A stretch of 64,000 nucleotides of DNA, taken from contig JACHMT010000001.1 in assembly GCA_014208095.1 (NCBI GenBank), positions 2,542,001 to 2,606,000 of the forward strand. The letters are read 5' to 3'. The notes under the pieces were generated by a model. That model was not told where the DNA came from and ran no database searches. It worked only from the letters and a program-made list of their open reading frames with translations. This document shows positions 51,478 to 61,702 of the stretch, one piece after another; position 1 is the stretch's first letter; each line of letters starts with the position of its first letter. The position numbers and the translations under genes were made by a program. The DNA comes from Actinospineispora eucalypti (GTDB taxonomy: Bacteria > Actinomycetota > Actinomycetes > Mycobacteriales > Pseudonocardiaceae).

Positions 51478-52517
51478 CCGATCCCGCGGTGTCCGCGCAC
51501 GCCGAGCCGGAGGACCTGGACAGCGAGGCCAGCCTGCGCCCGCGCCGGCTGAGCGAGTTCATCGGCCAGCCCCGGGTGCGGGAGCAGCTGCAGCTGGTGC
51601 TGCAGGGCGCACTGCGCCGGGGAGACCCACCGGACCACGTGCTGCTCTCCGGCCCGCCGGGCCTGGGCAAGACCAGCCTGGCCATGATTATCGCAACCGA
51701 GCTGGGCGCGGCGATCCGGGTGACCTCGGGGCCGGCCCTGGAACGGGCCGGCGACCTGGCCGCCATGCTGTCCAACCTGATGCCCGGCGACGTGCTGTTC
51801 ATCGACGAGATCCACCGGGTGGCCCGGCCGGCCGAGGAGATGCTCTACCTGGCCATGGAGGACTTCCGGGTGGACGTGGTGGTCGGCAAGGGGCCGGGCG
51901 CGACCAGCATCCCGCTGGACATCGCCCCGTTCACGCTGGTCGGCGCCACCACCAGGGCCGGTGTGCTCACCGGGCCGCTGCGCGACCGGTTCGGCTTCAC
52001 CGCGCACATGGAGTTCTACGAGCCGGAAGAGCTGGAGCTGGTGCTGCGCCGGGCCGGCGAGATCCTGAACGTGGACCTGCGCCCGGACGGGGCGGAGGAG
52101 ATCGCCGGCCGGTCCCGGGGCACCCCGCGCATCGCCAACCGGCTGCTCCGCCGGGTACGGGACTACGCCGAGGTGCGCGCGGACGGCGCGGTGACCCGTG
52201 CGGTGGCCCGCGCCGCGCTGGCGGTCTACGACGTGGACGAGCTCGGCCTGGACCGGCTGGACCGGGCCGTGCTGACGGCATTGGTGCGCTCTTTCGGCGG
52301 CGGTCCGGTGGGGGTATCGACGCTGGCCGTGGCGGTCGGGGAAGAACCCGCTACCGTGGAGGAGGTCTGTGAGCCTTATTTGGTGCGCGCCGGAATGCTG
52401 GCCCGCACCCCGCGCGGCCGGGTGGCCACCGCCGGGGCGTGGCGACACCTGAACATGGAACCACCGCCCGACGCGGTGGGGGAGCAGAGCGAGCCCCCAC
52501 CCACGTTGTTCGGGTGA
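51474..52517 (+). CDS. ruvB: Holliday junction branch-migration motor RuvB
   Basis: The 347-residue AAA+ motor has [18 protein letters not shown], Walker [11 protein letters not shown], Walker B FIDEIHR, sensor VGATTRAG, and the C-terminal winged helix ([26 protein letters not shown]). Length and motifs are normal. It starts with GTG overlapping the ruvA stop, so the three genes are one coupled operon. Confidence 0.97.
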   Translation: MTDPAVSAHAEPEDLDSEASLRPRRLSEFIGQPRVREQLQLVLQGALRRGDPPDHVLLSGPPGLGKTSLAMIIATELGAAIRVTSGPALERAGDLAAMLSNLMPGDVLFIDEIHRVARPAEEMLYLAMEDFRVDVVVGKGPGATSIPLDIAPFTLVGATTRAGVLTGPLRDRFGFTAHMEFYEPEELELVLRRAGEILNVDLRPDGAEEIAGRSRGTPRIANRLLRRVRDYAEVRADGAVTRAVARAALAVYDVDELGLDRLDRAVLTALVRSFGGGPVGVSTLAVAVGEEPATVEEVCEPYLVRAGMLARTPRGRVATAGAWRHLNMEPPPDAVGEQSEPPPTLFG

Positions 52518-52565
52518 TCGAGGGGGCTGGCAGACTCAGCGAACCTCGAGGAAGAGCCGGAGACG

Positions 52566-52976
52566 ATGAACAGTTCGATGTTGCCGCTGTTGGTGCTGGC
52601 CGCGCTGATGATCGGCGTCATGATGATGACCAGCCGCCGCCAGAAGCGGCAGATGCAGGAGCTGCAGAAGCTCCAGAACTCGCTGAGCAACGGCGACACG
52701 GTCTACACGACCAGTGGCCTGCGCGGCACGGTGGTCGACGACAGCTACGAGCAGACCATCGACCTGGAGATCGCCGACGGCGTGGTCACCACGTGGATGC
52801 GCGCCGCCGTGCGGGAGAAGGTCGTGGAGGACAACGCCGCGCCGGAGCCGGCCGAGGCCGAGGACACCCCGGCCGACCCGACGCCGGAAGCCCCGGCCAA
52901 GCCGGCCACCGACGGCCAGCCCACCGACAGCCAGACCACCGGCACCGACGCCGACGCGGCCAAGCGCACTTCCTGA
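52566..52976 (+). CDS. yajC: Preprotein translocase subunit YajC
   Basis: The 136-residue protein has a single N-terminal membrane span (residues about 5-22) followed by the family motif KRQMQELQKLQNSLSNGDTVYTTSGLRGTVVDD. The C-terminal 40 residues are rich in Pro, Ala and Thr. YajC interacts with SecDF and the Sec translocon. It lies 33 bases upstream of secD. Confidence 0.93.
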   Translation: MNSSMLPLLVLAALMIGVMMMTSRRQKRQMQELQKLQNSLSNGDTVYTTSGLRGTVVDDSYEQTIDLEIADGVVTTWMRAAVREKVVEDNAAPEPAEAEDTPADPTPEAPAKPATDGQPTDSQTTGTDADAAKRTS

Positions 52977-53009
52977 GCCCGGGTTCAGCACAGTAGGAGA
53001 GAGATCGCA

Positions 53010-54776
53010 GTGGCACCTACGCCCGGGTCCATTCGGCCATGGCGGCACCTGGCGCTGTTCGTCGTCGTCGTTGCCGGGTTGTACTCGCTGGTTTTCTTCA
53101 CCGGTGACCGCAACCCCAAGCCCAAGCTGGGCATCGACCTGGAAGGCGGCACGCGGGTCACCCTGACCGCGCGCACCGAGACCGGCCAGCCGCCGACCAA
53201 GGAACAGCTCAACCTGGCCAGGCAGATCATCGACGCCCGGGTGAACGGGCTGGGTGTGGCCGGCGCCGAGGTGGTGCAGGACGGCAGCAACCTGACCATC
53301 ACGGTCCCGGGTGACCAGGGACAGAAGGCCAAGGACCTGGCGCAGACCGCCCAGCTGCGGTTGCGCCCGGTGATCGAGGCCCTCCAGGTGGAGCCGCCGC
53401 AGGAGGCGCCGCCGTCCGGTGGCGCGCCGGCCAGCGGGCGGTCCGGGGCGCCGGCGCCGAGGGGTCCCGGTTCGGCCGGGCCGCACGGCGACGCGATCGC
53501 CCTGCCCGGGGAGCCACTGCCCGGAGAGCCCGCGGCCGCCGGGTCGGCCCAGGGGCAGGCGGCCCCGCCGAAGCCGACGCCGCACCCGCACGCGCCCAAG
53601 CAGCCGAACCCGACCCCACCGCCCCCGGCCCCGCCGGCGGACGCGGCCCAGCAGGGTGTGGCGGACCCGGAGCTGGCCAAGGCGATCGCCGTCGAGAAGA
53701 CGAAGCGGCAGAGCACCAACCCGCAGGTACAGGGGCGCGCGGCGCAGGAACTGGTGTGCGGCCCCAACGACGTGCTGAAGGGCTACGACGACCCGAAGAA
53801 GCCACTGGTCACCTGTGACCAGCAGGGCACCGAGAAGTACCTGCTGGGCGAGTCGATCATCGAGGGCACCGAGATCGCCAACGCGTCGGCCAACTACGAC
53901 CAGCGCGGTGCCGGCTACGTGGTCAACCTGACCTTCAAGGCGGCCGGGGCGCAGGTGTGGGGGGACTTCACCACCAAGAACGTGGGCAAGCGGGCCGCGT
54001 TCGTGCTGGACACCCAGGTGGTCTCGGCGCCGACGATCAACGAGCCCATCCTGGGCGGCAACACGCAGATCAGCGGCCGGTTCGGCCAGGCGGAGTCGAC
54101 GCAGCTGGCCGGGGTGCTGAAGTACGGCTCGCTGCCACTCTCGTTCGCCACTTCCGACGCGCAGACGGTGTCGGCCACGCTCGGGCTGGCCTCGCTGCAG
54201 GCCGGTCTGATCGCCGGTGCGATCGGTCTGGCGCTGGTGTTCGTCTACTGCCTGTTCTACTACCGGGCGTTGGGTGTGTTGACGATCCTGTCCCTGGGGT
54301 TGTCCGGGGTGATCGTCTATGCGGTGTTGGTGCTGCTGGGGCGGAGTATCGGGTTCACCCTGGATTTGGCCGGGGTGGCGGGTTTCATCATCTCGATCGG
54401 TATCACCGCCGACTCGTTCGTCATCTATTTCGAGCGGCTGAAGGACGAGGTGCGGGAGGGCCGCAGTTTCCGGGCGGCGGTGCCTCGGGCGTGGATCCGT
54501 GCGCGGCGCACGATTTTGTCGGCCGACGCGGTGAGTTTCCTGGCTTCGGCGGTGTTGTATCTGTTGGCGGTGGGTCAGGTGCGGGGTTTCGCGTTTACCC
54601 TGGGTATGTCCACGGTGCTGGACCTGGTGGTGGTGTTCCTGGTGACCCATCCGCTGGTCGCGCTGGCCGCGAACTCGAAGCTGTTCTCCAGTCCGACCTG
54701 GTCCGGCCTCGGCGCGGTGGCCCGGATCGGTGCGGCACGGCGGCGGGCGGCGGCGGCCGCGGCGAAGGGAGTCTGA
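53010..54776 (+). CDS. secD: Protein translocase subunit SecD
   Basis: The 588-residue protein with SecF drives Sec export using the proton motive force. It has an N-terminal span, KLGIDLEGGTRVTL (near residue 40-53), the P1-domain segments, and the six-span membrane domain from about residue 385 with GSLPLSFATSDAQTVSATLG. Residues about 127-216 are a Pro/Ala/Gly-rich insertion (PPSGGAPASG, PGEPLPGEPAAAGS, HPHAPKQPNPTPPPPAP) not found in short SecD proteins. Codon use changes towards T/G-ending codons between about 54255 and 54610. The start is GTG with AGGAGAG upstream. Confidence 0.95.
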   Translation: MAPTPGSIRPWRHLALFVVVVAGLYSLVFFTGDRNPKPKLGIDLEGGTRVTLTARTETGQPPTKEQLNLARQIIDARVNGLGVAGAEVVQDGSNLTITVPGDQGQKAKDLAQTAQLRLRPVIEALQVEPPQEAPPSGGAPASGRSGAPAPRGPGSAGPHGDAIALPGEPLPGEPAAAGSAQGQAAPPKPTPHPHAPKQPNPTPPPPAPPADAAQQGVADPELAKAIAVEKTKRQSTNPQVQGRAAQELVCGPNDVLKGYDDPKKPLVTCDQQGTEKYLLGESIIEGTEIANASANYDQRGAGYVVNLTFKAAGAQVWGDFTTKNVGKRAAFVLDTQVVSAPTINEPILGGNTQISGRFGQAESTQLAGVLKYGSLPLSFATSDAQTVSATLGLASLQAGLIAGAIGLALVFVYCLFYYRALGVLTILSLGLSGVIVYAVLVLLGRSIGFTLDLAGVAGFIISIGITADSFVIYFERLKDEVREGRSFRAAVPRAWIRARRTILSADAVSFLASAVLYLLAVGQVRGFAFTLGMSTVLDLVVVFLVTHPLVALAANSKLFSSPTWSGLGAVARIGAARRRAAAAAAKGV

Positions 54777-54777
54777 C

Positions 54778-56013
54778 GTGGCCTACCCGTCGAGCGGCGT
54801 GCCGGCACCGCCGCGGCCCAAGAGCGTCTTTTCCCGGATGTACACCGGCACCGGCGCGTTCGACATCGTCGGCAAGCGCAAGCGCTGGTACCTGAGCTTC
54901 GGCATATTGGTGCTGATCTGCGTCGGCTCGATGCTGATCAAGGGCTTCAACCTGAGCATCGAGTTCGAGGGCGGCAGCCAGATCCAGTTCCCCACCGCCG
55001 GGATCTCCGCCCCCGCCGACGAGCAGGCGGTCAAGGACGTGCTGGGCGGCGTGGTCGACCGGGTCACCTCGGTGCAGACCGCCGGCTCCGGTGCCGCGCA
55101 GACCGTGGTGATCCGCACCGAGACGCTGGACGCGGCCAAGCAGCAGGCCGCGGCCCGGACGCTGTTCCAGGCCTACCAGCCCAAGGCGGCCGACGGCCGG
55201 CCCAGCCAGAACGTGATCAGCGTCAGCGCGGTGTCGTCCAGCTGGGGTGGCGAGATCACCACCCAGGCGATGATCGCGCTGGCCGTGTTCCTGGTGCTGG
55301 TTTCGCTGTTCCTGGCGTTCTACTTCGAGCGATCCATGGCCATCGCGGCGGTGGTCGCGCTGGTGCACGACCTGGTGGTCACCGCCGGCGTGTACTCCAT
55401 GGTCGGCTTCGAGGTCAGCCCGTCCACGGTGATCGGCCTGCTCACCATCCTCGGTTTCTCCCTTTACGACACCGTGGTGGTGTTCGACAAGGTGAAGGAG
55501 AACAGCCGGGGAATCCTGGGCCTCACCAGGCGGACCTACGCGGAGACCGCCAACCTGGCGCTGAACCAGACGCTCATGCGTTCGATCAACACCTCGTTGT
55601 TCGCGCTGCTCCCGGTGGCCGGGCTGTTGTTCATCGGCGTGGGTGTGCTGGGCGTCGGCACGCTGGCCGACCTGGCGTTGGTGCAGCTGGTCGGCATGAT
55701 CGCCGGCGCGTTGTCGTCCATCTACCTGGCCACGCCGGTGCTGGTGGACCTCAAGATGCGGGACCGCCGCTACCGGCAGCAGGCCGCCCGGGTGTACGCC
55801 CGGCGGAACAAGCAGGCCGCCGCGGTGTCCGACGAGGACGAGCTGGACGTGAACGACGACGACGCGCTGAACACCGAGCTGCGCAAGGAGCGGGCGGTGA
55901 CCGCCGCGACCGGGGTACCCACCCGGCACGTGTCGACCACCAGGCGTGACTCCAGCTCCCGCTCCGAACGCACCCAGTCGATCGGCCGGCCCAGCGGCAA
56001 GCGACGTCGGTGA
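54778..56013 (+). CDS. secF: Protein translocase subunit SecF
   Basis: The 411-residue protein has the SecF features FNLSIEFEGGSQIQF (near residue 58-72) and the last membrane block VIGLLTILGFSLYDTVVVFDKVKEN and ALNQTLMRSINTSLFALLPV. The GTG at 54778 has AAGGGAG upstream. The C-terminal 90 residues are charged and cytoplasmic. It overlaps apt by four bases. Confidence 0.96.
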   Translation: MAYPSSGVPAPPRPKSVFSRMYTGTGAFDIVGKRKRWYLSFGILVLICVGSMLIKGFNLSIEFEGGSQIQFPTAGISAPADEQAVKDVLGGVVDRVTSVQTAGSGAAQTVVIRTETLDAAKQQAAARTLFQAYQPKAADGRPSQNVISVSAVSSSWGGEITTQAMIALAVFLVLVSLFLAFYFERSMAIAAVVALVHDLVVTAGVYSMVGFEVSPSTVIGLLTILGFSLYDTVVVFDKVKENSRGILGLTRRTYAETANLALNQTLMRSINTSLFALLPVAGLLFIGVGVLGVGTLADLALVQLVGMIAGALSSIYLATPVLVDLKMRDRRYRQQAARVYARRNKQAAAVSDEDELDVNDDDALNTELRKERAVTAATGVPTRHVSTTRRDSSSRSERTQSIGRPSGKRRR

Positions 56014-56543
56014 GTTCCGGCACGGCGCTGGACCGGGCCTTCGGGCTGATCAGGGACGTTCCGGACTACCCGAACCCGGGCGTGCTGTTCCGGGACATCA
56101 CCCCGTTGCTCGCGGACGCCGTGGCGTTCCGCGCGGTGATCGAGGCGCTGGCCGAGCCGGTGCGCGCGGCCGGGGCCGGCCTGGTGGTCGGGGTGGAGGC
56201 CCGGGGCTTCCTGCTCGGTGCGGCGGTGGCGCTGGCCGCCGGCACCGGGGTCGTCCCGGTGCGCAAGGCCGGCAAGCTGCCGGTCGTGGCGGCCAGCCGG
56301 GACTACCAGCTGGAGTACGGCTCGGCCACCCTGGAGTTGCCGGCCGGCGCCATCGACCCGGGCGCCCGCGCCTACCTGGTGGACGACGTGCTGGCCACCG
56401 GCGGCACCCTGCGGGCCAGCTGTGAGCTGGTCGCCGACGCCGGCGGCGAGGTGGTGGGCGCCGGCGTGCTGCTGGAGCTCACCGCGCTGGCCGGGCGGGA
56501 CCGGCTGCCCGGCGTTGACCCGCACGTTTTGATGCGCGGTTAG
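56010..56543 (+). CDS. apt: Adenine phosphoribosyltransferase
   Basis: The 177-residue enzyme makes AMP from adenine and PRPP. It has [17 protein letters not shown] near the N-terminus, [16 protein letters not shown], and the PRPP-binding motif [15 protein letters not shown] near residue 125-139. It starts with GTG overlapping the secF stop. Its position between secF and relA is the conserved actinobacterial order. Confidence 0.95.
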   Translation: MSSGTALDRAFGLIRDVPDYPNPGVLFRDITPLLADAVAFRAVIEALAEPVRAAGAGLVVGVEARGFLLGAAVALAAGTGVVPVRKAGKLPVVAASRDYQLEYGSATLELPAGAIDPGARAYLVDDVLATGGTLRASCELVADAGGEVVGAGVLLELTALAGRDRLPGVDPHVLMRG

Positions 56544-56596
56544 GCGCGGCGCGGGTCTCGCCCATCCGGCCGGTATCCTCGTTGGATGGAGGGCGA

Positions 56597-58921
56597 GTGA
56601 GCACAGCGGAGCGCAGATCGGAGGCGGCGGCGGAAAGCCCCGCGCCAGCCGCGCCCGCGCGCCCGTCCGCCACCCGCCGGGTGCGCGCCCGGATCGCCCG
56701 CCGCATCTCCTCGCCCCGGGTCGGCCCGGTCAAGCCGGTGCTCGAGCCGTTGGCCGGGGTACACCGGCGGCTGCACCCGAACGCCGACCTGGCCCTGCTC
56801 CAGCAGGCCTACGACGTGGCCGAGGAGCGGCACGAGGGCCAGAAGCGCAAGTCCGGGGACCCCTACATCACCCACCCGCTGGCCGTGGCCACCATCCTGG
56901 CCGAGCTCGGCATGGACACCACCACGCTGGTCGCCGCGCTGCTGCACGACACCGTGGAGGACACCGGCTACTCGCTGACCGAGCTGGCCAACGACTTCGG
57001 CGACGAGGTGGCCCACCTGGTCGACGGGGTCACCAAGCTGGACAAGGTGAAGCTGGGCGCGGCCGCCGAGGCGGAGACCATCCGCAAGATGGTTGTGGCG
57101 ATGGCCCGGGACCCCCGGGTGCTGGTGATCAAGCTTTCCGACCGGCTGCACAACATGCGCACCATGCGTTTCCTGCCGCCGGAGAAGCAGGCCCGCAAAG
57201 CCCGCGAGACGCTGGAGGTGTTCGCCCCGCTGGCGCACCGGCTGGGCATGGCCGGCGTGAAGTGGGAGCTGGAGGACCTGGCGTTCGCGCTGCTGCACCC
57301 GAAGAAGTACGACGAGATCGTCCGGCTGGTCGCCGACCGCGCGCCGTCCCGGGACATCTACCTGCGCCAGGTCATCGACGAGGTGAACGCCCAGCTGACC
57401 GGCGCCCGGATCCAGGCGACCGTGGAGGGCCGGCCCAAGCAGTACTACTCGATCTACCGGAAGATGATCGTCAAGGGCAAGGACTTCGACGACATCCACG
57501 ACCTGGTCGGGGTGCGCATCCTGGTCGACGAGGTGCGCGACTGCTACGCCGCGATGGGCATGGTGCACGCGCTGTGGCAGCCCATGCCGGGCCGGTTCAA
57601 GGACTACGTGGCCCAGCCCCGGTTCGGCGTGTACCAGTCGCTGCACACCACGGTGATCGGGCCGGACGGCAAGCCGCTCGAGGTGCAGATCCGCACGCAC
57701 GACATGCACCGCACCGCCGAGTACGGCATCGCCGCGCACTGGCGCTACAAGGAGACCACCGGCACCCACAGCGGGCAGGCCGTCGAGGTCGACGAGATGG
57801 CCTGGATGCGCCAGCTGCTGGACTGGCAGCGGGAGGCCGCCGACCCCGGTGAGTTCCTCGAGTCGCTGCGCTACGACCTGGCCACCCGGGAGATCTTCGT
57901 CTTCACCCCGAAGGGCGACGTGGTGACGCTGCCCTCCGGGTCCACCCCGGTCGACTTCGCCTACGCCGTGCACACCGAGGTCGGGCACCGCTGCATCGGC
58001 GCGCGGGTGAACGGCCGGCTGGTCGCGCTGGAGCGCAAGCTGGAGAACGGCGAGGTCGTGGAGATCTTCACGTCCAAGGCCGGCGGCGCGGGTCCCAGCC
58101 GGGACTGGCTGTCCTTCGTCGCCTCGCCGAGGGCCAAGGCGAAGATCCGCCAGTGGTTCGCCAAGGAGCGCCGCGAGGAGGCGATCGAGGCCGGCAAGGA
58201 GGCGATCACCCGCGAGGCCCGGCGCACCGGGATGCCCCTGCAGCGGCTGGTCTCCGCCGACTCGATGGCCGCGCTGGCCCGCGAGCTGCACTACCCGGAC
58301 CTGTCCGGGCTGTACGCGGCGATCGGCGAGAGCCACATCTCGGCCAAGCACGTGGTGTCGCGGCTGATGGCGCTGCTCGGCGGGGTGGAGGACGCCGAGG
58401 AGGAGCTGGCCGAGCGGTCCACCCCGTCCACCGTGCAGCGCCGCCGCGCCTCCGGCGACTCCGGCATCGCGGTGGTCGGCTCGGACGGCGGCATGACCGA
58501 CCTGTGGGTGAAGCTGGCCCGCTGCTGCACCCCGGTGCCCGGCGACGAGATCCTGGGCTTCGTGACCCGGGGCGGCGCGGTCAGTGTGCACCGCGCGGAC
58601 TGCACCAACTCGGCCTCCCTGCGCGCGCAGAGCGAGCGGCTGGTGGACGTCGAGTGGTCCTCGTCGTCGAACGCGATGTTCCTGGTCAGCATCCAGGTGG
58701 AGGCGCTGGACCGGCACCGGCTGCTCTCCGACATCACCAACGTGCTCGCCGACGAGAAGGTGAACATCCTGTCCGCGTCGGTGACGACCTCGCGGGACCG
58801 GGTGGCGGTCTCCCGGTTCACCTTCGAGATGGGCGACCCGAAGCACCTGGGTTACCTGCTGCGTGTGGTGCGCAACGTGGAAGGCGTCTACGACGTCTAC
58901 CGCATCACCTCGGCCAAGTAG
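56597..58921 (+). CDS. relA: Bifunctional (p)ppGpp synthetase/hydrolase
   Basis: The 774-residue RelA/SpoT homologue controls the stringent response. The HD hydrolase domain has HDTVEDT near residues 116-122; the synthetase domain follows ([15 protein letters not shown] near 275-290, [12 protein letters not shown]). Then come the TGS domain ([25 protein letters not shown], near 435-460), the conserved-cysteine region ([31 protein letters not shown]) and a C-terminal ACT domain. I chose the GTG at 56597 because GGAGG lies just upstream. Both enzymatic domains appear intact. Confidence 0.96.
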   Translation: MSTAERRSEAAAESPAPAAPARPSATRRVRARIARRISSPRVGPVKPVLEPLAGVHRRLHPNADLALLQQAYDVAEERHEGQKRKSGDPYITHPLAVATILAELGMDTTTLVAALLHDTVEDTGYSLTELANDFGDEVAHLVDGVTKLDKVKLGAAAEAETIRKMVVAMARDPRVLVIKLSDRLHNMRTMRFLPPEKQARKARETLEVFAPLAHRLGMAGVKWELEDLAFALLHPKKYDEIVRLVADRAPSRDIYLRQVIDEVNAQLTGARIQATVEGRPKQYYSIYRKMIVKGKDFDDIHDLVGVRILVDEVRDCYAAMGMVHALWQPMPGRFKDYVAQPRFGVYQSLHTTVIGPDGKPLEVQIRTHDMHRTAEYGIAAHWRYKETTGTHSGQAVEVDEMAWMRQLLDWQREAADPGEFLESLRYDLATREIFVFTPKGDVVTLPSGSTPVDFAYAVHTEVGHRCIGARVNGRLVALERKLENGEVVEIFTSKAGGAGPSRDWLSFVASPRAKAKIRQWFAKERREEAIEAGKEAITREARRTGMPLQRLVSADSMAALARELHYPDLSGLYAAIGESHISAKHVVSRLMALLGGVEDAEEELAERSTPSTVQRRRASGDSGIAVVGSDGGMTDLWVKLARCCTPVPGDEILGFVTRGGAVSVHRADCTNSASLRAQSERLVDVEWSSSSNAMFLVSIQVEALDRHRLLSDITNVLADEKVNILSASVTTSRDRVAVSRFTFEMGDPKHLGYLLRVVRNVEGVYDVYRITSAK

Positions 58922-59486
58922 CCGGTCGGTTCCCACCCCGCTCTCTCCCGGTTGCCTCCGAACACGCTATGGCTCTGCGTGGAGATACGCGACATCCGGT
59001 GTGTGCTCGATGCGGGGGGCACCGTCTGTCATGATCACCGTCAGTGGTGGATGCGCCTCGATTTTGGGGCGGTTGCCGAAGAGCGCCGGCCACCCCTGAG
59101 TACCCGATGATCATGGATTACATGGTCACCATGACACCAGTACCCGCTCCACCCGCCCCAACCGGCCACCAGGTCATGCTGACCATGAATCGCCCGGCCG
59201 GCGCGGCAACATTCGTCACTCTGGTTGCACGAGGGGAACGCCATGCGTGTTCGATCTTGCTTCAACCCCCACTCGTGAAAGAGAAGTGACGAGAGGGACG
59301 TGCTCAGCCCGGGTTTTCATGGTCCCGCTACGTGACCATGACGCCCTCACGCCGGCGCCCGGCACCTTCGCCGAGTGAGCGAGTTTCGAGACCGAGCCCA
59401 CGACGCCGGACGTCGCGTATTTCCACGCAGAGCCATAGCGTGGAAAGTGTTATCTGGTGAAGAGTCTCAGCGGTCTGTCGAGTGCA
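58922..59486. other. Non-coding interval with a 480-bp TIR element
   Basis: This 565-base interval between relA and the convergent FUSC gene has no credible gene. It is nearly filled by a 480-bp segment (58963-59442) with terminal inverted repeats. Several palindromes with GGTCA/TGACC cores lie inside. The remaining bases at both ends contain no visible feature. Confidence 0.85.
58963..59442. mobile_element. MITE-like element with 37-bp terminal inverted repeats
   Basis: The left terminus 58963-58999 begins CACGCTATGGCTCTGCGTGG. The right terminus 59406-59442 is its inverted copy with two mismatches in 37 bases. GAA flanks both ends (before 58963 and after 59442), a possible 3-bp target duplication. 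No open reading frame of a transposase is present, so mobilisation would need a related element elsewhere. That it is mobile is inference; the inverted repeats are directly visible. Confidence 0.6.
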
Positions 59487-61700
59487 TCAGTTCCTGGCCT
59501 GGTCGAGGCGTTCGCTGGCCCGGTTGCCCAGGGCGGCGAGCAGCGTCTGGTCGATCCGGATCAGGTAGTGCAGGGCGTGCCGCAGCGCGCGGTTGGTGGG
59601 GTCGGTGAGCGCCCGGGTGAGCACCTCGTCGAACAGCGGCACGGCCGACCCGGTCGGCCGGCCCGTTGACTTGGTGAGCGCGGCGGGCAGCAGCTCCAGG
59701 TGCGCCCCGACCAGCGCGCAACCCGCACGCAGCACCTCCACCGAGTCCGCCTGACCCGGTTCACCGGGGCGCAGCGCGGCCGGCACGGGGGCGATCCAGC
59801 CGAGTGGGTAGCAGACCTGGGCCAGCTCGCGGCCGTACTGGTCACAGGCCCGCGCGGCGCGCACCCAGCCGCGCATCATCCGCCGCCCGCTGACCCCCGC
59901 CATACCGTGGCTCACCGGCCGCGCGGCCAGCCGGAGCGCACTGGTGGCAGCATCCAGGTCGCGCGCCGCGGTGATCAGGCCGTCCCCGGGACGCTCGCCG
60001 GCCAGCACGTCCACCGCCTGGTCGATCAGCGCGCCGAGCTGGTCGGCGAACTCGGCCAGCTTGTCCCGGACGGTGCCCCGGGTGCTGATCGGCAGCACCA
60101 GGTAGGAGGCGAGCACCCCGCTGACCGCGCCGATCGCCGTCTCCTCCAGCCGCAGGGCCAGCACCTCGACGGAGAACTGCCCGATCAGGCCGTACATCAG
60201 GGCCAGCAGCACGGTGATGAACAGGGCCAGGAACGCCTGGTTCACCCGCTGCAGGTAGAAGGCGAGGAACACGCAGACCACCACGAGGGCGAGGCTCAGC
60301 GCGTGGTGCCCGCTGAGCGGCGCGGCAACCAGCACACCGGCCAGCACCCCGCCCAGCGTGCCGAGCAGCCGCTGGCCGCCCCGGCTGAGGGTCTCGCCCC
60401 GCGAGGAGGTGCCCAGGAACACCACGAACGCGGTCAGCGCCGCCCAGTACCAGCGGTCCGGGGAGATCCAGTTGCCCACCACGATGGCCACCCCGCCGGC
60501 CACTGCGGTCTGGATGGCCTGTCGGGTGGTCGGACTCGGTTGCGGCCAGCGCGGGCCGGCCGGCGGCCCGGCGTTCGCCTCCTCGGGCTCCTGTGCCGGG
60601 GTCTCGTCCGGTTCCCCCTCGTCGTGGGGGCTGTCGAGGGCGGGTTCCTCCTCCTCGGCGTCCGGGCGAACCCGGGGGATGGTCCGCGCCATCATCTGGA
60701 TGGCCTTCACCAGCGCGCCGGCCGGGCGGCCCTCGGCGGCCTCGGCCAGCCGGTCGGCGGCGGACAGGGCGTCCGCGCTGATCCCGGCCCCCTCCCGCAC
60801 CGAACGGCGCAGCACGCCGAGCAGCCGGACCAACCGGCGCTGCTCGTCCGCCGGGCCGGGCCGCTTCAACCAGCGCGCGGCGGTGAGCGCCACCTCCTCG
60901 GTTGCCAGCTCCAGGTCGAACACTCGCAGGGCCAGTGCCTCGTTGCTGAGGCCGGGCCACAGCCGCTGCTCGCCGGTGCGCTCGATGCGTTCCTCGATCA
61001 GCTGGGCGGTCTCGTTCAGCCGGCGCAACCGGACCCGCAGCCGCATGTCCGCGCGGTCGGTCAGCTCGCCGTCCTCGACGGCCGCCCGGGTCGCGTCCAG
61101 CACGGCGCCGACCCGGGCGCGGAACGCGGGCACCAGCCGGGCCAGCACTGTGCTGTCCCGCTCGGGCAGGACGAACTCCCGAACCAGAAGGCTGCACGCG
61201 ATGCCGGCGGTGGCCGCGATGATCAGCCGGGGCAGCTGCGCGGGGCCGGCGTGCAGGAACAGCGTGTAGAAGTACGCGATGAAACCGATCATGCCGACGG
61301 CGGTGCCCCGGGCCTCGAACCGCCGGATGTAGGCGGCCAGGAACATCACGACCACGAACCCCGCCGTGGCCGCCCAGGCGTGCGGGGAGAGCAGGGCCGC
61401 GGTGGTGGAGGTCGCGGCGGCGGCCACCGGCAGCAGCGCGCTGGTGATCATCCGGTCCCGCCGCTCCACGTCGCGGACCAGCGTGGACGACATCATGGCC
61501 AGCACGATGCCGAGCAGCTCGGCGGTGATCGGCTGGTCCTCGAGCCCGGCCAGCGCGACCATCAGCCCCACAGCCAGTGACACGGAGAGCGCCGCCACCG
61601 CGCCGTTACGTAATCGGAGCAGCCCGGGGTCGGAGCCGACCAGCGCGTCGGAGAGCCACGCCGCCGCCGTGCCGAGCCGCCGTCCGACCGATCCCGCCAA
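59487..61700 (-). CDS. FUSC-family membrane transporter
   Basis: The 737-residue protein has two membrane blocks of five or six spans each (residues about 30-175 and 405-545) linked by a helical cytoplasmic region, the layout of FUSC/aromatic-acid exporter-like proteins (GNWISPDRWYWAALTAFVVFLGTSSRGETLSRGGQRLLGTLGGVLAGV). The linker has an acidic stretch (residues 350-385, EEEEPALDSPHDEGEPDET). The start may be TTG at 61700, two bases after the stop of the cyclophilin gene. The substrate is unknown. Confidence 0.85.
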   Translation of the reverse strand: MAGSVGRRLGTAAAWLSDALVGSDPGLLRLRNGAVAALSVSLAVGLMVALAGLEDQPITAELLGIVLAMMSSTLVRDVERRDRMITSALLPVAAAATSTTAALLSPHAWAATAGFVVVMFLAAYIRRFEARGTAVGMIGFIAYFYTLFLHAGPAQLPRLIIAATAGIACSLLVREFVLPERDSTVLARLVPAFRARVGAVLDATRAAVEDGELTDRADMRLRVRLRRLNETAQLIEERIERTGEQRLWPGLSNEALALRVFDLELATEEVALTAARWLKRPGPADEQRRLVRLLGVLRRSVREGAGISADALSAADRLAEAAEGRPAGALVKAIQMMARTIPRVRPDAEEEEPALDSPHDEGEPDETPAQEPEEANAGPPAGPRWPQPSPTTRQAIQTAVAGGVAIVVGNWISPDRWYWAALTAFVVFLGTSSRGETLSRGGQRLLGTLGGVLAGVLVAAPLSGHHALSLALVVVCVFLAFYLQRVNQAFLALFITVLLALMYGLIGQFSVEVLALRLEETAIGAVSGVLASYLVLPISTRGTVRDKLAEFADQLGALIDQAVDVLAGERPGDGLITAARDLDAATSALRLAARPVSHGMAGVSGRRMMRGWVRAARACDQYGRELAQVCYPLGWIAPVPAALRPGEPGQADSVEVLRAGCALVGAHLELLPAALTKSTGRPTGSAVPLFDEVLTRALTDPTNRALRHALHYLIRIDQTLLAALGNRASERLDQARN

Positions 61701-61702
61701 CG

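Noticed and set aside
52536..54650. 704-codon minus-strand frame opposite yajC-secD
   Set aside because: It lies antisense to conserved yajC and secD and has shadow composition.
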